A DNA stretch of 64,000 nucleotides from NCBI RefSeq assembly GCF_024606225.1, contig NZ_JAGRPU010000012.1, forward strand, positions 93,281 through 157,280, read 5' to 3'. Below are positions 28,771-37,990 of the stretch, one piece after another. Positions within the stretch are counted from its first letter, which is position 1. The number at the start of each line of letters is the position of its first letter. Source of the stretch: Endozoicomonas sp. ISHI1. Lineage in GTDB: Bacteria; Pseudomonadota; Gammaproteobacteria; Pseudomonadales; Endozoicomonadaceae. A model generated the notes under the pieces. That model ran no database searches. It was given only the letters and a program-made list of their open reading frames with translations, and was not told the origin of the DNA. Position numbers and translations under genes: made by a program.

Positions 28771-28930
28771 GATATCCCTCCGATGTTACTATTCATCCGT
28801 GATTTAATCGCTAACACATAATGCGATATCTTTGTTTATCTTCTGACAATGATATTTTTATTAAGTTCAGTCGCCAGTCTGAATCACGCAATATGAAAAG
28901 TAACAACAAGTTGGTAACGCGGTTTGTGCC
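28771..28930. repeat. P8 upstream gap, duplicated at 33133-33300
   Basis: The two stretches are almost identical, including the unusual TATTAAG variant of the upstream box (TATAAAG in most gaps). This shows that the downstream end of the segmental duplication lay beyond P8. Confidence 0.8.
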
Positions 28931-28983
28931 GGTCATCAATAATCGGCGTTGATCGGTTCTTAATTTGCAAATTATCGAACGCG

Positions 28984-31900
28984 TTATAAGTCAGGGTGAT
29001 CATTTCGAACACGTTTGCTGGCATATTTTAGCCCATGCTCCAGCAAGGCTTTCTTGACTTTTTCTTCTTGATCCCAGAGCGGCTCATCAGGTGGAATAAT
29101 AAAATTCAGCTCATAATTGTGTGATGGGTTGATGACAAAATATTTATCTCTCAAATGGGGATACACATCCTCATACAATCGAGTAGCTCTTTCGGGATCA
29201 AACAATAAAAGATGCGGTAAGATTTCCCTGCGGGTATCATCACTTATCTCATCATTCATAAAAATTTTCCGAAAATCATCCTCCGATCTTCTCTCCAAGG
29301 ATATTAAACACCGACAATTTGCTAACTGATCACAATACTCAATAAGCTGTTGGTGGTGGTTGCTTAATAACCGGTAGAAAGAAGGAAAAATAAATTCATT
29401 CCCAACATAAGAAATTGAGAAAAGGGCATGCTGAAAGGCGAATCTATCGGCTTCTGTCTTTACATCGCTATTAAGGCGTTGTGCAAGTATATTAAAATCC
29501 CACTGATCTCCTTCAAAAATCGCTATTTTCCCAAAGGTCATATCCAGATCACGCATACCAGCCAAGACTACAATTAGTTTACTAAAGGCACCCTGCATGC
29601 TTTCACGTGATCTCATTTGGGAGCATTCGACGGTCATTTTACCCACTACGGCGTTGAAGCTTATTTTCATGGTGTCAGCATTTTTATCCAGTTCGATTGC
29701 TTTTAGTAACTGTATCAGAAACCAAATACGCTTTAACTTGCCGGATTTATGATTGCTTTCGGATTCAAATTGGTCAGAAAAATTCAACCGCAAGGTACGT
29801 CCTTTCCCTCCCTCTGCATGTTCTAACAGCTCAACAAGGCCCACGTGAGTTCCTAACTTCAGATTAACAATCACGGCATTATCCATAATGACGACGATGG
29901 CTGAATACCTTGTTGTTTTTTCAATATATACTTTGTCGGACGATTTCAATAGCGGCAGATCTTCACTCGGGTTTGTGTAATCAACATAGGTGATGCTCCT
30001 ATTCTTGGATACCTTGCCCTGACCAGAAGCCAATGCGATCGGTGCCAGTGCGTTTACAAAACGCTGATGCAGGGCAAAAATCAGCTCATGTACACTCCGA
30101 ACCTGCTCAGCCTCTTTAGGGTTGAGTACCTGAAGACTGAATTGCAGCTGATGGCAGGTAGCCAACCACTCGCGAAATGATACTTGCCCTTCTTTACCGG
30201 CTTGCAAGGGATGGTTGATACGCTCTAACTCTGATCCGATGGTCTGCTTCAGTGTCTTAAACCGGTTGATCAATAGCCGTAATTCATCCAGCAACGTCTG
30301 GACCTCGGGTTCAATGTTGTTATCAGCCAACCGTAAGTACGCGCCGTAGCCATCCAATAGTGCTTGAGCACCATAAACCAGCCGATTTACGCTGTCTCTG
30401 TTCTCTAGCAGTAGCTTTGCGCGTTGCGGCGACATGCTCAGTTTTATCGGGTTTGCAAGGCAATCCAGTCCACCGCCGGGAGCAAAAAATGCCAACAGGC
30501 GGGCATTTTGATCCGTGAGCCATTGGAATCCGAGGGCAACCTGACTGAATGTGCCTTCAGGGGGGGACAAATCATCCCGTGAGGGGACAGCTGTCGTTAA
30601 CGATACATCAGAAACAGCGGAGGACAGGCTTCTGTGACTGGCCAGTTTTTCGGTAATGTCACCGGCAACAATGAAGGCTCCGGGCTCACCGTTGAAGCGG
30701 GCGCAGGCCAGTGTCGCCTGTTGGCCATCCTGAGCGGCCACTGCCGCAAACTGTTCACCAGCCCGCATTAAGGTTATTTTTTCCTGTTTCAGGAAGATCG
30801 CTACATGATCATTGAATCCTGCTTCGCCAAGCACAACCCCCCCTGCCCGTTTGATGAACTCTGGCTCAAGCATCCAGTCTTCAGCGTGTTGTGCCACGGC
30901 AATGGCTCCCTCCGGCATAGAGTCTGCCTGTCGTTTTTTGGCCAGCCAGAGGGAGCCAGTGCAATAGCCTTCGCTGATACCCTCGCCAATGGCCAGGGTT
31001 TCTTCGGGTTTGGGTATAGGCATGGCAAAATCCATGCCGCCGGAGAGTCGGGTAACAGGCCGCACCTGCAACAGGAATAGGCGACCCTGATGATCGATGG
31101 CAAACTCCACATCCACGGGGCAGAGAAGAAGGTCTTCCAGCTTTGTCAATGCGTCCTTGAGTTCTGAAATCGTGTCATCACTGAGTTTCTGTCCACCGTC
31201 GTTTGATTGAACATCGGCCTCATAAATTTCTTGTTCCGAGTAGCCGCTGTCGTCTTTGTGCAGGATGAAGTGACTTGAGACCTTCCCGGGAACGTATTGA
31301 TAATGGTCAGTTCCTTCTTTATGATCCTCGCGAAAAATATCGATGCGGTGGGGCGTGTTGCCAAACTGCCCTGCCACTACGCCTTTGGGTTGACCGGGCG
31401 TGTACTCAACCCTGACGGTATCATCCTGAAAAGATTGAAAGCTCATGGCGACCCCGCCATATCGGCAATCAACACAGTATTGAATAATCAGCGCCATGGG
31501 TTGCTGCATCCCTTCGGGACAGACTTCAGGCCGGTAAGCTGAGGCCATGACCTTAAGGCAGGTACGCAAAACATCGTCTTCTCCCTGAACCACAGAGAGG
31601 TATTTGCCCGCCTGGGCATCGCCGTAGTTGTCTTCGTTGATGCCAGAACTGCGAACAATCACCGGCTGTGATGTGGCGAGCTGATGGCGCAGTCCCCTGA
31701 TTTGTCGGGCCGCTTCAGAATTTTCAACCTGTTCGTAATAGTCATCACTGGCAACAAATTGTGCCAGACCCGCCAGCCAGCTATCCCTTTTGGTTTGCTC
31801 AGAAGGCGGCAAGCCAATGAGGTGCTTACGGATGCTCGCCAGGCTGGTCTCTGCCCCCGGTTCAAGGACGATCCCGGGGAGATAGAGGTCTAAAAACCGG

Positions 31901-32226
31901 GTATCCAGAGGGTGTTGTTCAAGCGCATTCATGACTTGAGCAGTAACACATTCGAAGGGTGGAACAGGCAGACCGGCTCTCTTCATGCGCTGCAAAAACA
32001 TTCCCTTGCCACCAAGTTGTTCCCGGTTGTCGGCAGAACAGTCTGTAGGCTGATCCGAGAAAGTTGAACTGCAGGTGCGCTTGTCTATCGACGTAGGGTC
32101 GGGAACACCACTGGGATCAAGATCACAAAAATACCTTTTGAGTGAACTATAAGCCCCAGCATCCTGTTTGCGATCACTGTTCGGGCTTTGAAGATCTAAT
32201 GTGCCAAAACTGGCAGGTAACGTCAT
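28984..32226 (-). CDS. P9: dikinase-like protein, short-tail form; intact sister of P7
   Basis: The protein has 1080 residues from ATG 32226 (MTLPASFGTL) with GAGAGG 6 bases upstream. Lys74, Arg192 and His474 (GFNDHVAI) are present. Its 5' ~1.0 kb is nearly identical to P7, but from about 31190 downwards the two differ, and P9 continues as a complete gene resembling P6. The end, KRVRNDHPDL, has lost four residues relative to P6 because TTGAAA became TTATAA. The family upstream box is missing: the coiled-coil cassette occupies that place, so transcription must start within the divergent gap 32227-32456 or from upstream read-through. Confidence 0.9.
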   Translation of the reverse strand: MTLPASFGTLDLQSPNSDRKQDAGAYSSLKRYFCDLDPSGVPDPTSIDKRTCSSTFSDQPTDCSADNREQLGGKGMFLQRMKRAGLPVPPFECVTAQVMNALEQHPLDTRFLDLYLPGIVLEPGAETSLASIRKHLIGLPPSEQTKRDSWLAGLAQFVASDDYYEQVENSEAARQIRGLRHQLATSQPVIVRSSGINEDNYGDAQAGKYLSVVQGEDDVLRTCLKVMASAYRPEVCPEGMQQPMALIIQYCVDCRYGGVAMSFQSFQDDTVRVEYTPGQPKGVVAGQFGNTPHRIDIFREDHKEGTDHYQYVPGKVSSHFILHKDDSGYSEQEIYEADVQSNDGGQKLSDDTISELKDALTKLEDLLLCPVDVEFAIDHQGRLFLLQVRPVTRLSGGMDFAMPIPKPEETLAIGEGISEGYCTGSLWLAKKRQADSMPEGAIAVAQHAEDWMLEPEFIKRAGGVVLGEAGFNDHVAIFLKQEKITLMRAGEQFAAVAAQDGQQATLACARFNGEPGAFIVAGDITEKLASHRSLSSAVSDVSLTTAVPSRDDLSPPEGTFSQVALGFQWLTDQNARLLAFFAPGGGLDCLANPIKLSMSPQRAKLLLENRDSVNRLVYGAQALLDGYGAYLRLADNNIEPEVQTLLDELRLLINRFKTLKQTIGSELERINHPLQAGKEGQVSFREWLATCHQLQFSLQVLNPKEAEQVRSVHELIFALHQRFVNALAPIALASGQGKVSKNRSITYVDYTNPSEDLPLLKSSDKVYIEKTTRYSAIVVIMDNAVIVNLKLGTHVGLVELLEHAEGGKGRTLRLNFSDQFESESNHKSGKLKRIWFLIQLLKAIELDKNADTMKISFNAVVGKMTVECSQMRSRESMQGAFSKLIVVLAGMRDLDMTFGKIAIFEGDQWDFNILAQRLNSDVKTEADRFAFQHALFSISYVGNEFIFPSFYRLLSNHHQQLIEYCDQLANCRCLISLERRSEDDFRKIFMNDEISDDTRREILPHLLLFDPERATRLYEDVYPHLRDKYFVINPSHNYELNFIIPPDEPLWDQEEKVKKALLEHGLKYASKRVRNDHPDL

Positions 32227-32413
32227 GATAACCTCTCATGTTAATATTCACCCATGATTTAATCGCCAGCGCATAAAACGACTGCCCAATCTGCCCAAAC
32301 CCCTGACGCACCGCCCCGGTCACCTGCCGCATCCAGGTTTTCAGCGTCAGTTGATCCTCGTCACTGGCCGGTGGGTCAATCAAGCCAGGCGGTTTGTTGT
32401 TAAAGTCATCCAT
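32174..32413 (-). CDS. Possible small protein, second copy, overlapping the P9 start
   Basis: The 79-codon frame differs from the first copy by loss of three codons (QYG) and two substitutions (LGQ to FGQ, LVIK to LAIK). The same doubts apply: weak ribosome site, and the C-terminal third is only the read-through of the paralogue leader. Confidence 0.28.
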   Translation of the reverse strand: MDDFNNKPPGLIDPPASDEDQLTLKTWMRQVTGAVRQGFGQIGQSFYALAIKSWVNINMRGYHDVTCQFWHIRSSKPEQ

Positions 32414-32456
32414 GGTCTATGCTTCAACCTCTTCCATCGGTTAACAGGAGCTGAGT

Positions 32457-32957
32457 GTGTCGGACACGCTGTTCAACCAACTGAAAAACATCGGCATCAG
32501 TGAGGAGCTGGCGGCAAAAGTCAGTGCCTCCCTCGATCCGGACTACAACGCCAGCAAGAAAGACGTGCTCATCATGCAAGAGGCCATCTTTCAGCACCAG
32601 GCGCTTTTCAATCAGAAAATGGCCGACATGAATGCCAAGTTTGATGCCGAATTCAAACAACAGAAAGCTGAGTCTGACGCCCGCTACGAAAAACAGAAAG
32701 CTGAGTCTGACGCTCGCTACGAAAAACAGAAAGCTGAGTCTGACGCTCGCAAAGCCGAATCAGACGCCCGCTACCACGAAGTGAAAGCCGAGTCAGACGC
32801 CCGCTACCACGAAGTAAAAATGGACAGCATGAGGGCATACGCCGAACTAAAAACCGAAATCCACACCACCATCAACCGGCAATACCTTGTCACTTTTGGC
32901 AGCGCCCTGCTGACCATTGCTTCCGTACTGGCGGTAAACTGGTACTTTCATGTTTAA
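32457..32957 (+). CDS. Coiled-coil protein with C-terminal membrane anchor, copy 2
   Basis: The protein has 166 residues from GTG 32457 with AGGAG 6 bases upstream. A more upstream ATG (32412) is closed by TAA after ten codons, which fixes the start for both copies. It shares the N-terminal helix and the membrane span with copy 1; the repeat region (32643-32828) has 62 codons instead of 99 and different units (DARYEKQKAES, DARYHEVKAES). Downstream of its TAA the sequence jumps directly into P10 remnant sequence, so the 104 bp gap seen after copy 1 is gone. Confidence 0.85.
   Translation: MSDTLFNQLKNIGISEELAAKVSASLDPDYNASKKDVLIMQEAIFQHQALFNQKMADMNAKFDAEFKQQKAESDARYEKQKAESDARYEKQKAESDARKAESDARYHEVKAESDARYHEVKMDSMRAYAELKTEIHTTINRQYLVTFGSALLTIASVLAVNWYFHV
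32643..32828 (+). repeat. 33 bp tandem repeat, five full units and one short, in coiled-coil gene copy 2
   Basis: Units encode DAEFKQQKAES, DARYEKQKAES twice, a seven-codon remnant DARKAES, DARYHEVKAES and DARYHEVKMDS. All length changes keep the reading frame. Confidence 0.88.
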
Positions 32958-33132
32958 ACTTGCAAAATAAAAAGCTCTCGGATGCGAATCGATAGCGGTC
33001 ATTACAACTTCATCATCATCCTGCATTTCCTCGCTGGCATATTGCAAGCCAATGCCGGATTGTGTCACGACGGACATAACGACCCAGGCGTTGGGGATCT
33101 GATACGCCAAAAAGTAGCAGATAACATCATGA
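32958..33132 (-). pseudogene. P10: remnant of a P8-like paralogue
   Basis: Two pieces of a P8 copy are joined. 32958-33082 matches P8 25367-25490, part of the repeat tail (SGIGLQYASEEMQDDDEVV). 33083-33132 matches the P8 first codons and ribosome site at about 28727-28780. About 3.2 kb of the middle and ~350 bp of the 3' end are missing. The left junction shares AAC in both parents, consistent with a microhomology deletion. The leader with its upstream box (33133-33300) is retained but drives nothing recognisable. Confidence 0.88.
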
Positions 33133-33300
33133 CATCCCTCCGATGTTACTATTCATCCGTGATTTAATCGCTAACACATAATGCGATATCTTTGTTTATC
33201 TTCTGACAATGATATTTTTATTAAGTTCAGTCGCCAGTATGAATCACGCAATATCAAAAGTAACAATAAGCTGGTAACGCGGCTTGTCCCGGTCATCAAT
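33133..33300. repeat. Duplicate of the P8 upstream gap
   Basis: It matches 28774-28930 almost base for base and ends at GGTCATCAATAA, where the sequence switches to the unique region holding the orphan gene. Confidence 0.8.
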
Positions 33301-33326
33301 AACTTTGATAAAATCAACGCAATCAT

Positions 33327-34277
33327 CTATTTACATATATCATCAATCACCTGCAGGGCTGCCTGTAGGCCAGCCAACTGCTCCTTTAATTTTTGATAAG
33401 TTTCATAGGTATTGATGATTTCTTTCAGTCTGACATCATCCTCAAGTGACCTTCTGTCGGGATCATAAATGGCTGTTGCATCTTTTGCCAACTCCAATGC
33501 CTTCATTAAGTCCACGCAAATACTGGCGTTGTTGAGTAATTTGGGTGTAGGGCCAGCCTCAGGCTGCCGATTGACAGCCCGTCTGCCACGATCCCTTGCA
33601 GACTGTACATTAATAGTACCCACCTGCTTTTTCAGTTGCGCCGTGTAGTATGCGACGGGTGACTCTTTTACGGTACCGCAGCGCATGGCCATGGCGTAGT
33701 CAATTACCTCCCGGGCGGTTTCCGAATCGATATCCACCCGGGGGAGACAGGTGTCCCATGTATGACTCAGTTTGAGACACTCAAGTCGTAATTCGAGAAT
33801 AGCGTCGGTCAGCTTTGTTTTTTTTTCCTGACGTGCAGCAAGCTCATCCGACAGATTGCATTCTGATGAACTCTCAAGGTCCTCTGCCTCTGAGGCTCCC
33901 GCTGCTGCCTGTTCATTTTTCTCCCGAACACAAACCAGAACAGGAGGATCGTCAGGCACCTCAGGCAAGGTAATACTGCACTCGTCCAGTGTTTTGGGTG
34001 CAGCATTTTGGTGTCTGAAGGAAGGAATATAGGGAACAACATGCTTTGGCACGGCAGGTAGCATGTCAGTTATATAACCATCGTCGTCTGAATCACGATT
34101 CAGGACTTCAAGGGCAGCCGCCATCAGATCTTGCATGAAAGCTTCATGACCAGGAATGGCCAAAACGGGAAAATTGGGTACCACACAACCACCTAATAAC
34201 AAAACTGAAAAACATTTACTCCCGGAAAAATTGCCGAGAATAACTGTCAGAACCATCAGAAATTTGCTGAAATTCAC
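33327..34277 (-). CDS. Orphan protein with possible lipoprotein signal, function unknown
   Basis: This is the only sizeable gene here not related to the array. I prefer GTG 34277 (316 residues, MNFSKFLMVLTVILG) because AAGGG lies 6 bases upstream; the frame stays open to an ATG at 34400, but that extension has no ribosome site. The N-terminus has one Lys, a hydrophobic stretch and SVLLLGGC at about residues 24-31, which fits a lipobox, although the segment is longer than usual. The middle is acidic and Ser/Ala-rich (AAAGASEAEDLESSSE). Predicted helices follow (LSDELAARQEKKTKLTDAIL and, near the end, EIINTYETYQKLKEQLAGLQ), probably coiled coil. I recognise no family. It sits between the P10 remnant and P11 and may have come in with, or been trapped by, a rearrangement. 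Confidence 0.75.
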   Translation of the reverse strand: MNFSKFLMVLTVILGNFSGSKCFSVLLLGGCVVPNFPVLAIPGHEAFMQDLMAAALEVLNRDSDDDGYITDMLPAVPKHVVPYIPSFRHQNAAPKTLDECSITLPEVPDDPPVLVCVREKNEQAAAGASEAEDLESSSECNLSDELAARQEKKTKLTDAILELRLECLKLSHTWDTCLPRVDIDSETAREVIDYAMAMRCGTVKESPVAYYTAQLKKQVGTINVQSARDRGRRAVNRQPEAGPTPKLLNNASICVDLMKALELAKDATAIYDPDRRSLEDDVRLKEIINTYETYQKLKEQLAGLQAALQVIDDICK

Positions 34278-34417
34278 ACCATACCCTTCAAAAGATACGC
34301 AAACCTTCAGGGTAGACCAACCTGTAAAAAAAACCTGAAAAGGCGGAGTTGGCCGTTGATTTGAAATCCATTCTGGCAAGCGATCTACCGACCCATCCAT
34401 GGACTTCTGAGGACGTC

Positions 34418-34490
34418 GATAGCAAAGTATTTATCCCTCAAATGGGGATACACATCCTCATACAATGGAACAAAAGCTCTTTTGGAATCT
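34418..34490 (-). repeat. Out-of-frame direct repeat at the P11 3' end
   Basis: This ~73 bp copies 34633-34707 inside P11 (coding LYEDVYPHLRGKYF). Read in its own frame the minus strand gives LYEDVYPHLRDKYFAI. P11 enters it out of frame, and its last ten residues (FQKSFCSIV region) derive from it. Confidence 0.82.
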
Positions 34491-37400
34491 GACAATGTAA
34501 GAGTGATCTTTTCGGGCGCGTTTGCTGGCATATGTCAGCTCATACTTCAGCAGGGCTTTGCCGGGTTTTTCATGATCATCACAATGCGGCTCAATGGGTT
34601 GAACAATGAAATCTGGCTTATAACCATGTGTTGGTTTGAGAACAAAGTATTTACCTCTCAAATGGGGATAAACATCCTCATACAATGGAACAGCTCTTTT
34701 AGGATCTAACAATAAAAGATGCTGTAAGAGTTCCTTGCGGATGTCATCACTCATCTTGTCACTCATAAACATTTCCCGAAAACTGTTCTCCGATCTTTCC
34801 TTGAAGAGGAATAACTCCTTAGCATGATGAATAAACTGCTGTTGGTGGCTGCTTAATAACTCACAAAAAAAGGGAATACCGATAAATTGGGGGTCATAAA
34901 AGATTGAGAAAAGGATATGTTGAAAGGCGAATCTATCGGCTTCTGTCGTACCATTGCTATTAAGTTTTTGTGCAAACACATTAACGTCCCAATCAACACG
35001 ATTAAAAATCGCTATGTTCTTCAAGTGCATATCCAGATTATACGTGCCATTTAACGCAGTAATCACTTTTTCAAAGGCATCCTGCTGGGCTGGACGTGAT
35101 GTCATTCGGGAGCATTCGACGGTCATTTGACCCGCTACGGCATTGAAGTCTATTTTCATGGTGCCAGCATTTTTATCCAGTTCGATCTCTTTTAGTAACT
35201 GTGCCAGAAACCACATACGCTTAAACTTGCCGGATTTAAAACAGCTAAATTCAAATTGGTCAGTAAATTTCAGTCGCAAGGTTCGTCCTTTCCCTCCCTC
35301 TGCCTGTTCCAGTAGCTCGATAAGTCCCACATGAACGCCTAACATCAGATTAACAATCAAGGCATCATTCATACTGACGACCGTTCCTACACGCCCATTT
35401 TGTTCGATTGATTCTTTGTCGGATGGCCTCAAAAGCGGCACATTTTCACCCTGGCTCGTGTAATCAACATAGGTGATGTACTTTTTCCTGGACACCTTGC
35501 CCAGACCAAAAACCAATGCGATCGGTGCCAGTGCCTCTACAAAGCGCTGATGCAGGGCAAAAATCAGCTCATGGACACTCCGGACCTGCTCAGCCTCCTT
35601 AGGGTTGAGTGCCTGAAGGCAGGATTGCAGCTGATGGCAGGCTGCCACCCAATCACGAAATGATATCTGCCCTTCTTTACCGGCTTCCATGGGAGGGATG
35701 ATACTCTCTAACCCTGATCGGATGGTCTGCTTCAGTGTCTCAAACCGGTTGATTAATTTTGGCAATTCTTCCTGCAATAACTTAACTCTGGCTGAGCGTC
35801 TTTTACCCGCCAACCGCAAATATGCCCCGTAGCCATCCAACAGTGCCTCAGCGCCATAAACCAGCCGATTTACGCTCTCTCTGGTCTCTGCCAGTAGCTC
35901 TGAACGTTGTGGTGACATGCTCAGTTTTATCGGGTTTGCCAGGCAATCCAGTCCACCACCGGGAGCAAAAAATGCCAACAGGCGGGCATTTTGATCCGTG
36001 AGCCATCGAAAACCGCTGGCGACCTGAAGGAGTCTGCCTTCAGGGAGGGACAAATCATCCCATGATGGGACAGCTGTCGTTAACGTTAAATCAGAAACGG
36101 CAGAGGACAGGCTTCTGTGACTGGCCAGTTTTTCGGTAATGTCACCAGCAACAATGAAGGCTCCGGGCTCACCGTTGAAACGGGCGCAGGCCAGTGTTGC
36201 CTGTTGCCCGTCCCGGGCGGCCACTGCCGCTAACTGACCACCGGCCAGCATCAACGTTTTTCCTTCCTGTTTCATAAGGATCGCTACATGATCATTGAAT
36301 CCTCCTTCGGCAATGACAACCCCCCCTGCCCGCTTCAGGAACTCAGACTCAAGCATCCACTCTTCAGCATGCTGAGTTACGACAATGGCTCCCTCTGGCA
36401 TAGGGTCTGCGTGTCGTTTTTTGGCCAGCCAGAGGGGTCCGGCACAGTAGCCTTCGCTGATGCCCTCGCCAGTGGCCAAGGTCTCTTCGGGTATGGGGAA
36501 GGCAAAATCCATACTGCCGGAGAGCCGGGTAACAGGCCGCACCTGCAACAGGAACAGGCGCCCCTGATGATCGATGGCAAACTCCACATCCACGGGGCAG
36601 AGAAGAAGGTCTTCCAGCTTTGTCAACGCATCCTTGAGCTCTGAAATCGTGTCATCACTGAGTTTCTGTTCACCGTCGTTTGATTGAACATCGGCCTCAT
36701 AAATCTCTTTTTCCGAGTAGCCGTTGTTGTCTCTGTGCAGGATGAATTGACTTGAGACCTTCCCGGGAACGAATTGATAATGCTCAGCTCCATCTTTGCG
36801 ATCCTTGCGAAATATATCGATGCGGTGGGGCGTGTTGCCAAACTGCCCTGCTACTACGCCTTTGGGTTGACCGGTTGTGTACTCAACCCTGACAGTATCA
36901 TCCTGAAAAGATTGAAAGCTCATGGCGACCCCGCCATATCGGCAATCAACGCAGTGTTGAATAATCAATGCCATGGGTTGCGGTATGCCTTCGGAGCAGA
37001 CTTCTGGCCGGTAAGCTGAGGCCATGACCTTGAGGCAGGTACGCAAAACATCATTTTCTCCCTGCACAACAGAGAGGTATTTGCCCGCTTGGGCGTCGCC
37101 GTAGTTGTCTTCGTTGATACCAGAACTACGGACAATCACCGGCTGCGATGTGGAGAGCTGATGGCGCAGATCCCTGATTTGTTGGGCCACTTCGGAATCT
37201 TTAACCTGTTCGTAATAGTCATCACTGGCAACAAATTGTGCCAGATCCGGCAGCCAGCTATCCCTTTTGGCTTGCTCTGAAGGCGGCAAGCCATTGAGGT
37301 ATTTCCGGATATTCGCCAAGCTGGTCTCTGTCCCCGATTCAAGGACGATCCAGGGAAAACAGCGGTCTAAAAGACAGGTATCCAGAGGGTGTTGTTCAAG

Positions 37401-37724
37401 CGCATTCATGACCTGAGCAGTAACACATTCGAAGGGGGGAACAGGAAGATCGGCTTTCTTCATGCGCTGTAAAAACATGCCCTTGCCGCCAAGTTGTTCC
37501 CGGTTGGCGGGACAGCAGTCAACAGTCTGAGCCAAAACAGCTGAATGGCAAGTGCGTTCGCCTATCGACCTTGGCTCGGGAAGACCACTGGGATCAAGAT
37601 CACTAAAATACCTTTCAGGTGAACTATTAGCCCCTTTGAATGAACTGCCAACCCCAGCCTTCTCATTGGGCTCAGTTGTCAGGCTTTGAGGATTTGATAT
37701 GTCAAAAGTAGTATCAACTAACAT
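34458..37724 (-). CDS. P11: dikinase-like protein, short-tail form with aberrant end
   Basis: The protein has 1088 residues from ATG 37724, preceded by GGGTGGGATATCCTG. The N-terminus (MLVDTTFDISNPQSLTT) groups it with P4 and P5, while the C-terminus groups it with P12. Lys81, Arg199 (codon CGT) and His479 (GFNDHVAI) are present. The swivelling domain is led by EGISEGYCAGPLW, with Ala replacing the usual Thr. In the C-terminal module it lacks the residues between DQFE and KSGKFKRMWF found in long forms, as in P12. After RARKDHSYI it runs out of frame into a second copy of an earlier 70 bp segment and stops. N- and C-terminal affinities to different paralogues suggest a recombinant gene. Confidence 0.9.
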   Translation of the reverse strand: MLVDTTFDISNPQSLTTEPNEKAGVGSSFKGANSSPERYFSDLDPSGLPEPRSIGERTCHSAVLAQTVDCCPANREQLGGKGMFLQRMKKADLPVPPFECVTAQVMNALEQHPLDTCLLDRCFPWIVLESGTETSLANIRKYLNGLPPSEQAKRDSWLPDLAQFVASDDYYEQVKDSEVAQQIRDLRHQLSTSQPVIVRSSGINEDNYGDAQAGKYLSVVQGENDVLRTCLKVMASAYRPEVCSEGIPQPMALIIQHCVDCRYGGVAMSFQSFQDDTVRVEYTTGQPKGVVAGQFGNTPHRIDIFRKDRKDGAEHYQFVPGKVSSQFILHRDNNGYSEKEIYEADVQSNDGEQKLSDDTISELKDALTKLEDLLLCPVDVEFAIDHQGRLFLLQVRPVTRLSGSMDFAFPIPEETLATGEGISEGYCAGPLWLAKKRHADPMPEGAIVVTQHAEEWMLESEFLKRAGGVVIAEGGFNDHVAILMKQEGKTLMLAGGQLAAVAARDGQQATLACARFNGEPGAFIVAGDITEKLASHRSLSSAVSDLTLTTAVPSWDDLSLPEGRLLQVASGFRWLTDQNARLLAFFAPGGGLDCLANPIKLSMSPQRSELLAETRESVNRLVYGAEALLDGYGAYLRLAGKRRSARVKLLQEELPKLINRFETLKQTIRSGLESIIPPMEAGKEGQISFRDWVAACHQLQSCLQALNPKEAEQVRSVHELIFALHQRFVEALAPIALVFGLGKVSRKKYITYVDYTSQGENVPLLRPSDKESIEQNGRVGTVVSMNDALIVNLMLGVHVGLIELLEQAEGGKGRTLRLKFTDQFEFSCFKSGKFKRMWFLAQLLKEIELDKNAGTMKIDFNAVAGQMTVECSRMTSRPAQQDAFEKVITALNGTYNLDMHLKNIAIFNRVDWDVNVFAQKLNSNGTTEADRFAFQHILFSIFYDPQFIGIPFFCELLSSHQQQFIHHAKELFLFKERSENSFREMFMSDKMSDDIRKELLQHLLLLDPKRAVPLYEDVYPHLRGKYFVLKPTHGYKPDFIVQPIEPHCDDHEKPGKALLKYELTYASKRARKDHSYIVRFQKSFCSIV

Positions 37725-37913
37725 CAGGATATCCCACCCATGTTATTATTCATCCATGATTTAACCGCTGACGCATAAAGCGATCACTTTCTTTAGACAA
37801 TGTTTTTTTTATAAAGTTCAGTCGACAGTCTGAAGCACGCAATAGGCTGGCAAAACGATTTGTGCCGGTCAGCGATGTCAGAGTTGATCCGCAGATTATT
37901 GAACACGTTTAAA

Positions 37914-37990
37914 GGTTGATAACAAAATACTTATCTCTCAAATGGGGATACACATCCTCATGCAATGGAACAACAGCTCTTTTGGGATCT
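37914..37990 (-). repeat. Out-of-frame direct repeat at the P12 3' end
   Basis: It copies 38132-38207 inside P12 (LYEDVYPHLRGKYFIL region). The minus strand in its own frame reads EDVYPHLRDKYFVIN. The last ten residues of P12 (the SQKSCCSIA region) come from the out-of-frame reading of this repeat, as in P11. Confidence 0.82.

Larger units (their letters stand above)
31195..32957. repeat. Segmental duplication, copy 2 (5' part of P9 plus coiled-coil gene)
   Basis: This is the counterpart of 23133-25016. Small differences include the intact five-C run at 31854-31858, loss of nine bases in the small divergent frame, a CAA to TAA change ahead of the coiled-coil start, and a shorter 33 bp repeat array. 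Confidence 0.85.

Noticed and set aside
32847..33110. Minus-strand 87-codon open frame as an independent gene
   Set aside because: It is the fused P10 remnant read on into the antisense of the coiled-coil gene; no start signal.
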